A DNA stretch of 64,000 nt from Actinomyces oris. GTDB lineage: Bacteria; Actinomycetota; Actinomycetes; Actinomycetales; Actinomycetaceae. Where the stretch lies: assembly GCF_006546825.1 (NCBI RefSeq), contig NZ_VICC01000004.1, positions 372,001 through 436,000 on the forward strand, read 5' to 3'. The notes beneath the pieces were generated by a model, which was not told where the DNA came from, ran no database searches, and worked only from the letters and a program-made list of their open reading frames with translations. Of the stretch, positions 43,534-53,128 are shown piece after piece. Every line of letters begins with the position of its first letter. Positions within the stretch are counted from its first letter, which is position 1. The translations under genes were made by a program, and so were the position numbers.

Positions 43534-45576
43534 ATGAACCGAGGACTCGTCTACTTCCACTTCGATCCTCATCATCAGGTCCGCGACTACGTCGTCGCCG
43601 CGCTCAGCTCCCTGCGGCCCCACGCCAACCACATCCTGCTGGTCTCCAACTCACCCATCAGTGAGGTCGACCGCGCCCGCCTGGCGACCTGCTGTGATGA
43701 GATCCTTCCGCGTCCCAATGAGGGGCTCGATGCCGGCGCCTACCGAGCCGGCCTGGAGCACCTGGGCTGGGAACGGCTCGCCGACTTCGACGAGCTCATC
43801 CTGACCAACCACACCTACTACGCGCCGCTGCGGCCCTGGGAGGAGGTCCTCACCCGCGCCGCGGGCTGGGGCGATATCTCCTTCTGGGGTATGACCGAGC
43901 ACGCCACCATGCGCCCCCACCCCTTCCTCGCCCAGCGCGAGCTGCCCCGCCACCTCCAGTCCCACTGGATCGCGGTGCGCCGCAGGCTCCTGACGGACCC
44001 GGCCTTCCGGGAGTACTGGGAGCAGATGCCGCCGGTCTCCTCCTACCGCGACTCCATCCAGTGGCACGAATCGCGCTTCACCGGCCACTTCGCCGAGCTC
44101 GGCCACACCTGGCAGGTCGCCTTCCCCGTGGACCGCTACCGCTCGGAGAACCCGGCCATCGAGGAGGCCCCAGCGCTGCTGGCCGACGGCTGCCCCCTGC
44201 TCAAGCGCCGCGCCCTCTTCCACGACCCGCTCCACCAGGACCGCCAGGCCGTCGTCGGCGGGGAGCTGCTGGAGGCCGCCGCCCGGGCCGGCTACAGCGA
44301 GGACCTCATCCTGTCCGACGTCGTCCACACCGCGGCCGCCCGCGACCTCATCGTCAATGCCGGCCTCACCGAGGTCGTGACCGGGTGCGTCCCCGGGGCC
44401 GCGGGGGCCGGTGCCGAGACGAGCTCGCCTGAGCGGCGGCCCACGGGCTGCGTCGTCGTCCACGTCCCGGCCGGGAGGGAGGCGCTCGAGCGTGCCGAGG
44501 CCGATGGCCTGGCCCGGCGCCTGGCGAGCCTGCCGGCGCACTGGCGGGTCGTAGTCACCTCGCCCGAACGGCTGGATGCCGCCGACCTGGAGCGGGTCAC
44601 CGGCCGCCGTCCCAGCCAGGAGGACACACAGGAGGCAGCGCACGGGGAAGGGGATGTGTCCTTCCGCTTGGTGCGCGACCTCGACCCGCGGGGCACGACC
44701 GCCTTCCTCACCCAGTGTGACGACCTCTGGGATCCCGGACGCGGCGACGACGGTGACGAGGGCGGCGACGGTGGCCCCCTGGTCCTGCGGATCACCGTGG
44801 GGCCCCCGCCCGTCCCCGGTACGCGGGCCGACGACGTCGCCCACCGGCAGGCACTCGACTGCCTGCTGGACTCGCCGGGGTACACGGCCGGCCTCATCGA
44901 CCTCTTTGTGCGTCACCCCGGCCTTGGCGTGGCCATGCCCACCGCCGGCCACATCGGGCAGGCTCATGGAGGACCCACGTGGGACGGGCTGGCCGGCGCC
45001 GCCAAGGCCCTGTCCCGGCGGCTCGGTCTGAGCGCCGAGCTGGATCCGCTCGCCCCCGTGGCTCCTCCCGGCGCGATGTTCATGGCCCGCCCCGAAGCGC
45101 TGCGCACCCTGAGTGAAGGGGCCAAGGAGCTCGTGCGGCTGACCGACCAGGCCGCCGCCGGAGCCGAGCAGTCCGCCGAGCGCCTCAGACGCGCCCGCGC
45201 CGCCGAGGTGCTCGAGCTGCTGACCGTCTATGCGGCCATGTCCAGCGGCTTCCACCCCCGCGAGGTGCTCACTCCGGTCTGGGCCGGGCGGCTCTACGGG
45301 GCCCTGGCCTACAAGCATCGAGTCGTCACCGCGGACCTTCCGGCCCAGACCGATGAGCAGGTCAGGTTCCTCCAGGCCCGGTTCGGACCGCTGGCCGGAG
45401 TCGGCGCCCGGGTGCGCACCTACGTTGACGTCCACCACCCCGACATGGGCAGTGCTCTCAAGCCCGCCTACCGCTACCTGACCGGTGGGGCCTCGGGCCT
45501 GGCGCGCGCCGCGACGAGTGCCGGCAGGCGTCTGCGCGGTGTCGGCCGCCATCGGGAGGAAGACAAGGGGGATTGA
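43534..45576 (+). CDS. Rhamnan synthesis protein F (RgpF)-like, copy 1
   Basis: 680 residues. N-terminal half matches RgpF-family glycosyltransferases: VYFHFDPHHQVRDYVVAAL, PNEGLDAGAYRAGL, DELILTNHTYYAPL, RELPRHLQSHWIAVRRRLL...YWEQMPP and CPLLKRRALFHDP. The C-terminal part (about 300-680) is more divergent, with APPGAMFMARPEAL. RgpF proteins extend rhamnose chains in streptococcal wall polysaccharide. GGAAGGA precedes ATG 43534; the frame continues upstream to 43450 without support. A homologue lies at 50145. Confidence 0.82.
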   Translation: MNRGLVYFHFDPHHQVRDYVVAALSSLRPHANHILLVSNSPISEVDRARLATCCDEILPRPNEGLDAGAYRAGLEHLGWERLADFDELILTNHTYYAPLRPWEEVLTRAAGWGDISFWGMTEHATMRPHPFLAQRELPRHLQSHWIAVRRRLLTDPAFREYWEQMPPVSSYRDSIQWHESRFTGHFAELGHTWQVAFPVDRYRSENPAIEEAPALLADGCPLLKRRALFHDPLHQDRQAVVGGELLEAAARAGYSEDLILSDVVHTAAARDLIVNAGLTEVVTGCVPGAAGAGAETSSPERRPTGCVVVHVPAGREALERAEADGLARRLASLPAHWRVVVTSPERLDAADLERVTGRRPSQEDTQEAAHGEGDVSFRLVRDLDPRGTTAFLTQCDDLWDPGRGDDGDEGGDGGPLVLRITVGPPPVPGTRADDVAHRQALDCLLDSPGYTAGLIDLFVRHPGLGVAMPTAGHIGQAHGGPTWDGLAGAAKALSRRLGLSAELDPLAPVAPPGAMFMARPEALRTLSEGAKELVRLTDQAAAGAEQSAERLRRARAAEVLELLTVYAAMSSGFHPREVLTPVWAGRLYGALAYKHRVVTADLPAQTDEQVRFLQARFGPLAGVGARVRTYVDVHHPDMGSALKPAYRYLTGGASGLARAATSAGRRLRGVGRHREEDKGD

Positions 45577-45703
45577 GCGAGGTGTTAGCATAACGAGAGG
45601 TGCTCCCCGCACCTCCTGCCGGCATGGTCGGGTATGCCCCTTGGAGCCCCTGTTGGAGCCCCTGCCTCGATCAATGAGTCACGTGAGGACCTTTGACCTG
45701 TCC

Positions 45704-46729
45704 ATGAAGAAGATCAGCGTCGTCATCCCCAGTTACAATGAGGAAAAAAGCGTCAGGTTGATGTATGACCGACTGAACTCGGTATTTCACACGCATCTTC
45801 CTCAGTACGACTACGAGATCATCTTCGTCGATGACTACTCGACGGACGGCACCCGCGATGCGATCCGCGCTCTGGCGGGTGAAGACAAGCGGGTGAAGGC
45901 CGTCTTCAACGCCCGTAACTTCGGTTTTCACCGGAATGTCTTCTCGGCGCTCACCTACGGCTCGGGGGACGCGACCTTCATGCTCTTCGGCGACCTCCAG
46001 GACCCTCCGGAGAACCTCCCGGAGTTCGTGGCCCGCTGGGAGGCCGGAGCCAAGGTCGTCATCGGGCAGAGGAGATCCTCTGATGAGGGCTTCATCATGA
46101 CGGGATGCCGTCACCTCTACTACAAGCTCATCGACTGGTTCGCCGACACCCCTCAGATCGCGCGCTTCACCGGATACGGGCTCTACGACGTCGAGTTCAT
46201 CGATGTTCTGCGGCAGATCGGCGATATTCAGCCCTACTTCAAGACGGTGGTCGCCGAGTACGGGATCGGGCTCGAGATCGTCCAGTACGATCAGGCCCAG
46301 TCCTCCCGAGGAAAGTCGAACTTCAACTTCCTGCGCAACTACGACTTCGCCATGCAGGGCATCACCAGCTCCACCAAGCTGCTGATGCGCATGGCCACCT
46401 TCGTGGCCACCTTCGTCGGCATCATCTGCCTGGGTCTGGCCACCTTCGTCCTGGTCAAGAAGCTCATCGATTGGAACGCCTATCCAGTGGGAGAGGCCTC
46501 GCGCACCGTGGGCCTGTTTTTCCTGGGCTCCATCCAGTTGTTCTTCATCGGAATCCTGGGCGAGTACATTCTCAGCATCAACGGGCGCGTCGTCAGCAAG
46601 CCTCGCGTGGTCATCGGTGAGCGCCTCAACTTCGGGCCCTCCGAAGGTCCTTCGAGCTTTGGAGGCGGCCCGGCGTCGTCGCAGGCGGGTCCCTCCGCGC
46701 AGGAACGCCCCGGCGGGAACGCCTCTTGA
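45704..46729 (+). CDS. GT2 polyprenyl-phosphate glycosyltransferase (GtrB-like)
   Basis: About 341 residues: KKISVVIPSYNEEKSVRLMYDRL, EIIFVDDYSTDGT, catalytic FGDLQDPPEN, RRSSDEG, then two C-terminal membrane helices (MATFVATFVGIICLGLATFVL and GLFFLGSIQLFFIGILGEYIL). This GtrB/GacI architecture loads a sugar onto polyprenyl phosphate. Start uncertain: ATG 45674 and GTG 45683 are in frame upstream, and none has a convincing ribosome-binding site. First of three overlapping genes with a GtrA protein and a GT-C-like protein. Confidence 0.88.
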   Translation: MKKISVVIPSYNEEKSVRLMYDRLNSVFHTHLPQYDYEIIFVDDYSTDGTRDAIRALAGEDKRVKAVFNARNFGFHRNVFSALTYGSGDATFMLFGDLQDPPENLPEFVARWEAGAKVVIGQRRSSDEGFIMTGCRHLYYKLIDWFADTPQIARFTGYGLYDVEFIDVLRQIGDIQPYFKTVVAEYGIGLEIVQYDQAQSSRGKSNFNFLRNYDFAMQGITSSTKLLMRMATFVATFVGIICLGLATFVLVKKLIDWNAYPVGEASRTVGLFFLGSIQLFFIGILGEYILSINGRVVSKPRVVIGERLNFGPSEGPSSFGGGPASSQAGPSAQERPGGNAS

Positions 46730-47193
46730 GCACCCTCCAGGAGAAACTGCGTCCCCTCCTTGCGCAGTTCGGGCGATTCCTCGTCGTCGGCGGCATCTCC
46801 TTCAGCGTTGACTTCGGCCTCTTCACCGTGCTGTACGGGCTGGGCGTACCCCACCTCATCGCCAGTGCGACATCCTTCTCCACCTCAGTGGTCCTCAACT
46901 ACATCCTCTCCAGGCGCTACGTCTTCGAGGCGCAGGAGAATGTCAGTGTCCTCAAGGAATTCACGCTGTATGTTCTGCTCAACGTCGTCGCACTGGGCTT
47001 GAACACACTCATCCTCTACGTCTGCGCCGACCTCGCCGGCATGAGCCCCTTCCTGGGGAAGATCCTCGCCACGGCGATCGTGCTCATCTACAACTTCATC
47101 TCCCGCAAAGCCCTCCTGGAGCGTCTCGGCGCCTCCGGCGGGGCGACCACTGTCCACCACCCCGATGAACAGGCAGGCTCTCGTGTCCGGTAA
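46726..47193 (+). CDS. GtrA-family flippase-like membrane protein
   Basis: 155 residues, four membrane helices, beginning FGRFLVVGGISFSVDFGLFTVLYGLG, with SRRYVFEAQENVSVLKEF between helices 2 and 3, as in GtrA. Starts at TTG 46726 overlapping the GT2 stop (TTGA). It should flip the polyprenyl-phosphate sugar made by the preceding GT2. Overlaps the following gene by up to 29 bp, so the three products are probably made together. Confidence 0.88.
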   Translation: MSTLQEKLRPLLAQFGRFLVVGGISFSVDFGLFTVLYGLGVPHLIASATSFSTSVVLNYILSRRYVFEAQENVSVLKEFTLYVLLNVVALGLNTLILYVCADLAGMSPFLGKILATAIVLIYNFISRKALLERLGASGGATTVHHPDEQAGSRVR

Positions 47194-49192
47194 GTCCGCG
47201 AAGAACAAAACGAGTCAGGTCAAGAACAACGACGCCGAGAAAACCGATCACGACTCCACGCCGCAGACCCGCTCCGCCGCCGGCCTCGCCACGCGGATGC
47301 GCGCGCTCACTGAGACGACGAGCGATCAGGGACGCCGGCTGGTCGAGCGCGTGGTGGACAGCCGCTTGGGCTCCTGGTGGAGCAGTACCGAGCGTCCCGG
47401 CCTCGTGGACTGGGCACTGCTGGGAATTATCCTGATCGGCGCCTACGCCTTCTTCCTCTACGGGGACGTGCGAGCCACCTTCGAGCACTCCTTCAACTTC
47501 CTGGACTCGGTTCTTCAGGGGAGGATCAGCGACTTCTACCGGATCGCGATCGAGCACACCTCGACCGGACACCCGGCGGTCTACGACGTTCCGCTCTACC
47601 TGCTCTTCGGGCTGTGGAACCTGCCGACCTACATCATCTACCGGATCACCGGCTTCCAGTACCTGCTGTCGACGCCGGCACAGCTGTGGCTCAAGACCAT
47701 GATGGTGCTGGCCGCGCTTCTCGCCGCCAAGGTGCTGGTGGATATCGCGCGCGACCTCGGCGTCAGCCGGCAGCGCAGCAAGTGGGTCGCCTTCTTCTTC
47801 CTGTCCTCGATGACGTTGTTCGTCCCGGTCTTCGTCATCGTCCAGTACGACATCATCATGATCGTCTTCATCCTGCTGGGACTGCGCGCCTACCTGCGCG
47901 GCCGGCTGGGCAGGTTCCTGCTGTGGTTCGCGATCGCCAACACGCTCAAGCTCTTCGCCCTGTTCATCTTCGTGCCGCTCCTGCTGCTGAGGGAGAAGCG
48001 GCTGCGCGTGGTGGCCCTCCAGGTCGTTGTCGGGCTCATCGGTCTGGTCGGGTGCCGCGCCATCTACCACGGCAATGTGGCCTACAAGGCGTCCACCGGC
48101 GGATTCATGAGCAGCATGCTTCAGAGGCTCACGGCCGTGGGGGTGCCGTGGCAGAGCAGCATGATTCCGATCTTCGTGGTGTTCATGGTCGGGATCGTCA
48201 TCTTCGCCTACCTGCGCCGCCCTCAGGGGACGAAGGCCTTGGCGGCCGACGCGGTCTACATCTGCATGGCCATCTACCTCGTCTTCGCCACGGTCGTCCC
48301 GCTCAACCCCTACTGGGCCGTCATGGTCTCGCCCTTCGCGGTGCTCATCATCTTCCTCAACCCGCGTCACGTGCTGCTCAACTCTGCTCTTGAGGTGGGT
48401 GTTGGAACCGCGTTGTTCCTCATGTACACCTTCACCGGTTTCTCCATGTACAACCGGTCGATCCTCGATCAGCTGCTCCTGCCTCACCTGATGACTCCAA
48501 CGGCGCAGCCCCGGTATGAGACCCCCGCGCAGTTCCTCGACGTCATGGGAATCAGCCGGCAGGGCTCCTTCATCGTCGGCTTCATGATCGCCTGCGCTCT
48601 GGCGTTCCTCTTCATCAACTTCCCGCGCACCGAGATGGTCGAGAAGCTGGGGCAGGGCGAGCGGGTCCCACGCTCCGCGGCCTGGTCGCGTCTGACCATG
48701 CCGGCGGCGTTCAGCGCGCTGGTGCTGCTCCCCTACTTCGTGCCGGCTGCTCCTGTGGCGTACTCGGCGGTCACCGACACCCCTCAGGCGGGGAGCGTCA
48801 ACATCCTCGGCGATGGGGCCAGGGTCTCCGAGACCATCACCCTGCCGTCCACCGTGGAGGTCAGCTCCCTCAATATCGCCTTCCTGGCCGGAGACATCCA
48901 GTGGCTCGACTCCTCGGTGGTCAACGTCGAGGTCACGGACGCCTCCGGTGCCCGGGTCTTCAAGACCGCGGCGCCGGCGAACTCCCTCCACGAGGGTCTG
49001 CACGAGTTCCCGGCCAAGGGACTCGTCCTGCGCGGTGGCGAGAAGTACACCGTGACGATCACCAGTGAGCTGACCGAGGGCGGCAGCGCCGTCGTCGAGA
49101 TCAATCCCGCGGTCGACCAGTTCCCGACCACGGAGAACGGAATGACCGTCAACGGCGATCTCCTCATGTCCATCAACGGCAGAACCAAGTGA
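47165..49192 (+). CDS. GT-C-like membrane glycosyltransferase
   Basis: 675 residues: a charged 80-residue cytoplasmic N-terminus, about eleven membrane helices starting VDWALLGIILIGAYAFFLY, and an extracytoplasmic beta-rich domain (about 530-675). Periplasmic loop 1 includes FEHSFNFLDSVLQGRISDFYRIAIE, an acidic loop of the kind used by GT-C catalysis. Following GtrB-like and GtrA-like genes it most likely transfers the flipped sugar to the glycan. ATG 47165 or GTG 47183 (with AGGCAGG upstream) may be the start. Confidence 0.78.
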   Translation: MNRQALVSGKSAKNKTSQVKNNDAEKTDHDSTPQTRSAAGLATRMRALTETTSDQGRRLVERVVDSRLGSWWSSTERPGLVDWALLGIILIGAYAFFLYGDVRATFEHSFNFLDSVLQGRISDFYRIAIEHTSTGHPAVYDVPLYLLFGLWNLPTYIIYRITGFQYLLSTPAQLWLKTMMVLAALLAAKVLVDIARDLGVSRQRSKWVAFFFLSSMTLFVPVFVIVQYDIIMIVFILLGLRAYLRGRLGRFLLWFAIANTLKLFALFIFVPLLLLREKRLRVVALQVVVGLIGLVGCRAIYHGNVAYKASTGGFMSSMLQRLTAVGVPWQSSMIPIFVVFMVGIVIFAYLRRPQGTKALAADAVYICMAIYLVFATVVPLNPYWAVMVSPFAVLIIFLNPRHVLLNSALEVGVGTALFLMYTFTGFSMYNRSILDQLLLPHLMTPTAQPRYETPAQFLDVMGISRQGSFIVGFMIACALAFLFINFPRTEMVEKLGQGERVPRSAAWSRLTMPAAFSALVLLPYFVPAAPVAYSAVTDTPQAGSVNILGDGARVSETITLPSTVEVSSLNIAFLAGDIQWLDSSVVNVEVTDASGARVFKTAAPANSLHEGLHEFPAKGLVLRGGEKYTVTITSELTEGGSAVVEINPAVDQFPTTENGMTVNGDLLMSINGRTK

Positions 49193-49213
49193 TTGCTCCA
49201 CAACCGCACCTGT

Positions 49214-49219
49214 TAGGAT
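49214..49219 (+). promoter_or_regulatory. -10 hexamer TAGGAT, leaderless start
   Basis: TAGGAT ends 8 nt before ATG 49228; an internal promoter within the rhamnan block. Confidence 0.45.
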
Positions 49220-49227
49220 CCAGAACC

Positions 49228-50070
49228 ATGGCAAAGACAGTTCTCGTCACTGGAGCAGGCGGCTACATCGGTCGCCACGTCGTCACCGCGCTCCTGGAGC
49301 GCGGCCTGGACGTCAAGGCCCTCGACCTGCGACTCGACGGCGTCGACGAGCGGGCGGAGAGGCTTACCCTGGACCTCTTCTCCGGGGACGCCGACATCTA
49401 CGACCAGATGGGGCACCCCGACGTCGTCCTGCACATGGCCTGGCGCGACGGCTTCAAGCACGCCTCGTCCGCCCACATGGACGACCTGGCCAAGCACGTC
49501 AACCTCATTGAGAACCTCTATGCGGGCGGTCTCAAGCAGCTCGCCGTCATGGGCACCATGCATGAGGTCGGCTACTGGGAGGGTGCCATCGACGAGAACT
49601 CCCCGTGCAACCCCGCCTCGCTGTACGGCATCGCCAAGAACGCACTGCGGGAGACCACCTTCCTGTCGGCCAAGGCACACGACGCCGTCGCCCAGTGGAT
49701 CCGCGCCTACTACATCGTGGGCGACGACAAGTTCGGCAACTCGATCTTCTCCAAGCTCCTGGAGGCCGCCGAGGAGGGGCGCACCACCTTCCCCTTCACC
49801 ACGGGTAAGAACCGCTACGACTTCATCTCCGTGGACGAGCTGGCCACGCAGATCGCCGCGATCGTGGACCAGACTGAGGTCGACGGCATCATTAACGCCT
49901 GCACCGGTGAGCCGATGAGCCTGGCCGAGCGCGTCGAGGCCTACATCCGGGACAACGACCTGGACATCACCCTGGAGTACGGAGCCTTCCCGGACCGGCC
50001 CTACGACTCGCCGGGCGTGTGGGGTGACCCGACCAAGATCCGCCGTATCCTCGCCTCAAGCGCGGGCTGA
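49228..50070 (+). CDS. NAD-dependent epimerase/dehydratase (SDR)
   Basis: 280 residues, extended SDR: TGAGGYIGRHVV, HMAWRDGF, Tyr133xxxLys137 (YGIAK) and YDFISVDELA. Shorter than GalE or RmlB. Members of this type reduce or epimerise nucleotide-linked 6-deoxy sugars, for example 4-ketoreductases making dTDP-6-deoxytalose, but the product cannot be told from sequence. Position between a GT-C-like gene and an RgpF-like gene suggests it makes a special donor for this glycan. Confidence 0.83.
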   Translation: MAKTVLVTGAGGYIGRHVVTALLERGLDVKALDLRLDGVDERAERLTLDLFSGDADIYDQMGHPDVVLHMAWRDGFKHASSAHMDDLAKHVNLIENLYAGGLKQLAVMGTMHEVGYWEGAIDENSPCNPASLYGIAKNALRETTFLSAKAHDAVAQWIRAYYIVGDDKFGNSIFSKLLEAAEEGRTTFPFTTGKNRYDFISVDELATQIAAIVDQTEVDGIINACTGEPMSLAERVEAYIRDNDLDITLEYGAFPDRPYDSPGVWGDPTKIRRILASSAG

Positions 50071-50144
50071 CGCGCCCGGGAAACCCTATTACTCCGCTCT
50101 CCCGCTACGGTGAGCGGCTCGAACCACTGCCCAGAAGGGACATT

Positions 50145-52025
50145 ATGGCAACGCTCGGCCAGGACCCGAAGCGACTCGGGATCTTCTTCTTCTTCGACGC
50201 TCAGGGCATCGTGGACTCCTACGTGGAGACCCTGCTCACTGACATGGTCAAGAACCTCTCCGAGCTGGTCATTGTCGTCAACGGTGAGTTGACCGCCAAG
50301 AGCTATGCCAAGCTGACCGCCTTCACGGACAACATCATCCTGCGGGAGAACAAGGGCCTGGATGCCTGGGCCTACAAGACGGCCATGGAGAGCTACGGCT
50401 GGGACCGGCTCGTCGAGTTCGACGAGGTCGTCCTGTTCAACGCCACCATCATGGGACCGGTGTACCCCTTCGAGGAGATGTTCACCGAGATGGCGGGTCG
50501 AGACATCGACTTCTGGGGAATCACCTGGTTCCATCTGGCTCCCGGAGACCCCTTCGGGCACGCCCTGGAGGGGTACCTGCCCCGTCATCTTCAGTCCCAC
50601 TTCCATGCCTACCGGCGTTCCCTGGTCTCCTCCAAGGCCTTCCAGGACTACTGGGACAACCTTCCTCAGATCAATTCCTACGAGGATTCCGTGGGGCTCC
50701 ACGAGGCGCCCTTCACCCAGCGCTTCGAGCGGCTGGGCTTCACCTCTGACGTGTATGTCAATACTGAGGACCTCGAGGGCTTCACCCTGCAGCCCATCCT
50801 CTTCGCCCCCAAGCAGCTCATTGCGGAGAGGCGCTGCCCCATCTTCAAGCGCCGCTCCTTCTTCCACAGCTACGAGGACGTGCTTCACCAGGCCGTGGGT
50901 AACGCAACCGTGGAGCTCTACGAGTACCTGCGCGACCACACCGACTTCGACACGAACCTCATCTGGGACAACGCCCTGCGCTCCATGAACATGGCGGACC
51001 TGGTCAAGAATCTCCAGCTCACCTACGTCCTGCCCACGCAGGCGGTGGCCCGCGAGCCCAAGCCGCAGAAGGTCGCCCTCATTGCGCACCTGTACTACAT
51101 GGACCTCCTGGAGCCCACGCTCGCCTACGCCCGGTCCATGCCCGAGGGGACAGATTTCATCCTCACCGTCGGTTCTCAGGAGAAGGTGGAGCTGGTGGAG
51201 GAGGCCTGCAAGGATCTCCCCTACAACGTGACCGTGCGCCTCATTGAGAACCGGGGTCGGGACGTCAGTGCGCTCCTGGTGGGCTGCAAGGACATCGTCA
51301 GCGACTACGACCTCGTCTGCTTCATACATGACAAGAAGGTCACCCAGCTGAGCCCGTACACCGTGGGCGAGGGCTTCGCCCGCAAGTGCTTCGACAACCT
51401 TCTCCCGACTCGAGAGTTCGTCGAGAACGTCATCTCCACCTTCGACTCGGAGCCCCGACTCGGTCTGCTGTCGCCGACCCCTCCCAACCATGCCGACTAC
51501 TTCCCGATCTACTCCTACAGCTGGGGGCCGAACTTCGATCGCACGAAGATGCTCCTTGAGAAAGAGTTGAATCTGAGCGTCCCGCTCGATGCTCACAAGG
51601 AGGTCATCGCCCCGCTGGGCACCATGTTCTGGTTCCGGCCGGCCGCTCTCAAGCCGCTCTTCGACCACGACTGGCAGTGGGAGGACTTCCCGCCTGAGCC
51701 GAATGACATCGACGGGACCATCCTCCACGCCATCGAGCGCGCCTACGGCTATGTTGCGCAGGCCTCGGGCTACTTCTGCGGATGGCTCTTCTCCGACTCC
51801 TTCGCGAGGATCGAGCTGACGAATCTGTCGTACTACACCAGGGAGTTCACCACCGCGGTGTCACAGCACTGGGGGGTTGACGTCGAGCAGCGAATGGTCC
51901 AACAGATCCGTAGTGCTCGCAGCACTCGTCAGCAGGTCAAGGATCAGGTCAGCCGCTGGATCCCGACCGCAGTGCGCTCACCCCTCAAGAGTGCCTACCG
52001 CCGAGTCAGGAGGATCGGGGAGTGA
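50145..52025 (+). CDS. Rhamnan synthesis protein F (RgpF)-like, copy 2
   Basis: 626 residues in two halves. First: FFFFDAQGIVDSYVETLL, ENKGLDAWAYKTAME, DEVVLFNATIMGPVYPF, YLPRHLQSHFHAYRRSL...YWDNLPQINSY. Second: VALIAHLYYMDLLEPTL, ENRGRDVSALLVGC, DYDLVCFIHDKK, and APLGTMFWFRPAAL, the classic RgpF C-terminal signature. It looks like a complete bifunctional rhamnosyltransferase. AGAAGGGA precedes ATG 50145. Its stop overlaps the acyltransferase start. Confidence 0.87.
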   Translation: MATLGQDPKRLGIFFFFDAQGIVDSYVETLLTDMVKNLSELVIVVNGELTAKSYAKLTAFTDNIILRENKGLDAWAYKTAMESYGWDRLVEFDEVVLFNATIMGPVYPFEEMFTEMAGRDIDFWGITWFHLAPGDPFGHALEGYLPRHLQSHFHAYRRSLVSSKAFQDYWDNLPQINSYEDSVGLHEAPFTQRFERLGFTSDVYVNTEDLEGFTLQPILFAPKQLIAERRCPIFKRRSFFHSYEDVLHQAVGNATVELYEYLRDHTDFDTNLIWDNALRSMNMADLVKNLQLTYVLPTQAVAREPKPQKVALIAHLYYMDLLEPTLAYARSMPEGTDFILTVGSQEKVELVEEACKDLPYNVTVRLIENRGRDVSALLVGCKDIVSDYDLVCFIHDKKVTQLSPYTVGEGFARKCFDNLLPTREFVENVISTFDSEPRLGLLSPTPPNHADYFPIYSYSWGPNFDRTKMLLEKELNLSVPLDAHKEVIAPLGTMFWFRPAALKPLFDHDWQWEDFPPEPNDIDGTILHAIERAYGYVAQASGYFCGWLFSDSFARIELTNLSYYTREFTTAVSQHWGVDVEQRMVQQIRSARSTRQQVKDQVSRWIPTAVRSPLKSAYRRVRRIGE

Positions 52026-53128
52026 CCGAGACGGGCGGGTCGGCGGGGGCGGCGGGTGTCAAGCCGGTCGCCAGGAAACGGACCAGGATCTTCTACCTCG
52101 ATCTGGTCCGAGCCTTGGCAGCGCTTCTCATCGTCCTCACCCACTTCAACAACCCCTACCTGGCTGATGGCGGCTACGTCCTGACCAACTTCCCCTTCGG
52201 CATCTATGTGGGTGGGTTGGGCGTCTCCTTGTTCCTCATCATCTCCGGGGCCGCCCTGACGGTGACCTATCGGAGACCGATCAATCTCAAACGGTTCTAC
52301 TGGAAGCGCTGTCTCAACATCTACCCGATGTTCTGGACCGCCTGGGTCCTTGCGACGCTCTACTTCTTCGTCACGACCGGGGGGCGGCCGCCCAACAGTG
52401 CCCCGACCCGCTCCCTCATCTTCACGGTCCTCGGCGTGGACGGCCTGGTCGCCAACTTCCAGGTGCGTACCGCCTACCTCCTGGGGGAGTGGTTCCTCGG
52501 GTTCATCCTCCTGTACTACCTCGTCTTCCCAGCGCTTTTGTGGGCCATCGACCGCTTCCCGGTCGTCACCGGCGTCGTCATCCTGGCGGCCTATGCCGCC
52601 ACCGTGATCGTCATGCAGCGCTACTTCGCGGGCTACCCCTCGGCGATGATCCTCACGACCAGACTCCCCGAACTGGCCTTCGGCAGCTACTTCGTCCTCT
52701 ACGTCCGCCGGGTTCACTGGGCCGTCGTCTTTCCGGCAGCCGCGGTCCTGGCCGTCTCGGCGATGCTCCCCGAGGAGATCCCCGAGGACGTGGCCACCAC
52801 ACTCGTTGGCATCTCGGCCTTCCTCATCCTCGTGGTCGTCGGTCGCTATGTGGCGATCCAGCCGGTACGTGCGCTCGTCGACCTGATCGCCAAGTACTCC
52901 TATCCGATCTTCCTGGTCCACCACGTCGTCATCATGGTCCTCTTCGAGAAGATCAACGTGGCGGGCTTCGTGCCGGTTCAGCGCTACACGATGCTGGCCG
53001 CGACCTGCGTCATCGTCTTCGGCCTGTCGGTGGCGCTGGTGAGGATCACCGACCACATCGTCGCTTTCGTCACCAAGGCCTTCAAAGGCATGAGCTGGCA
53101 TCCCGAGGTCTCCGAGGTCGAACGCTGA
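52022..53128 (+). CDS. Acyltransferase 3 (OafA-like) membrane protein
   Basis: 368 residues with about ten membrane helices. N-terminal YLDLVRALAALLIVLTHFNNP contains the catalytic-type His; GVSLFLIISGAALTVTY and FYWKRCLNIYPMFW with the conserved Arg follow. Acyltransferase 3 proteins O-acetylate sugars of surface polymers. GTG 52022 overlaps the RgpF stop by 4 bp, so it very probably modifies the same polymer. No SGNH domain is attached. Confidence 0.9.
   Translation: MTETGGSAGAAGVKPVARKRTRIFYLDLVRALAALLIVLTHFNNPYLADGGYVLTNFPFGIYVGGLGVSLFLIISGAALTVTYRRPINLKRFYWKRCLNIYPMFWTAWVLATLYFFVTTGGRPPNSAPTRSLIFTVLGVDGLVANFQVRTAYLLGEWFLGFILLYYLVFPALLWAIDRFPVVTGVVILAAYAATVIVMQRYFAGYPSAMILTTRLPELAFGSYFVLYVRRVHWAVVFPAAAVLAVSAMLPEEIPEDVATTLVGISAFLILVVVGRYVAIQPVRALVDLIAKYSYPIFLVHHVVIMVLFEKINVAGFVPVQRYTMLAATCVIVFGLSVALVRITDHIVAFVTKAFKGMSWHPEVSEVER

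Noticed and set aside
43651-45612. 653-codon open frame on the minus strand
   Set aside because: Antisense to the RgpF-like gene, whose protein has clear family motifs; the antisense product shows none.
47096-49234. 712-codon open frame on the minus strand
   Set aside because: It is the complement of the GT-C-like gene, His/Asp/Glu-rich without domain features, as expected from GC-rich codon bias.
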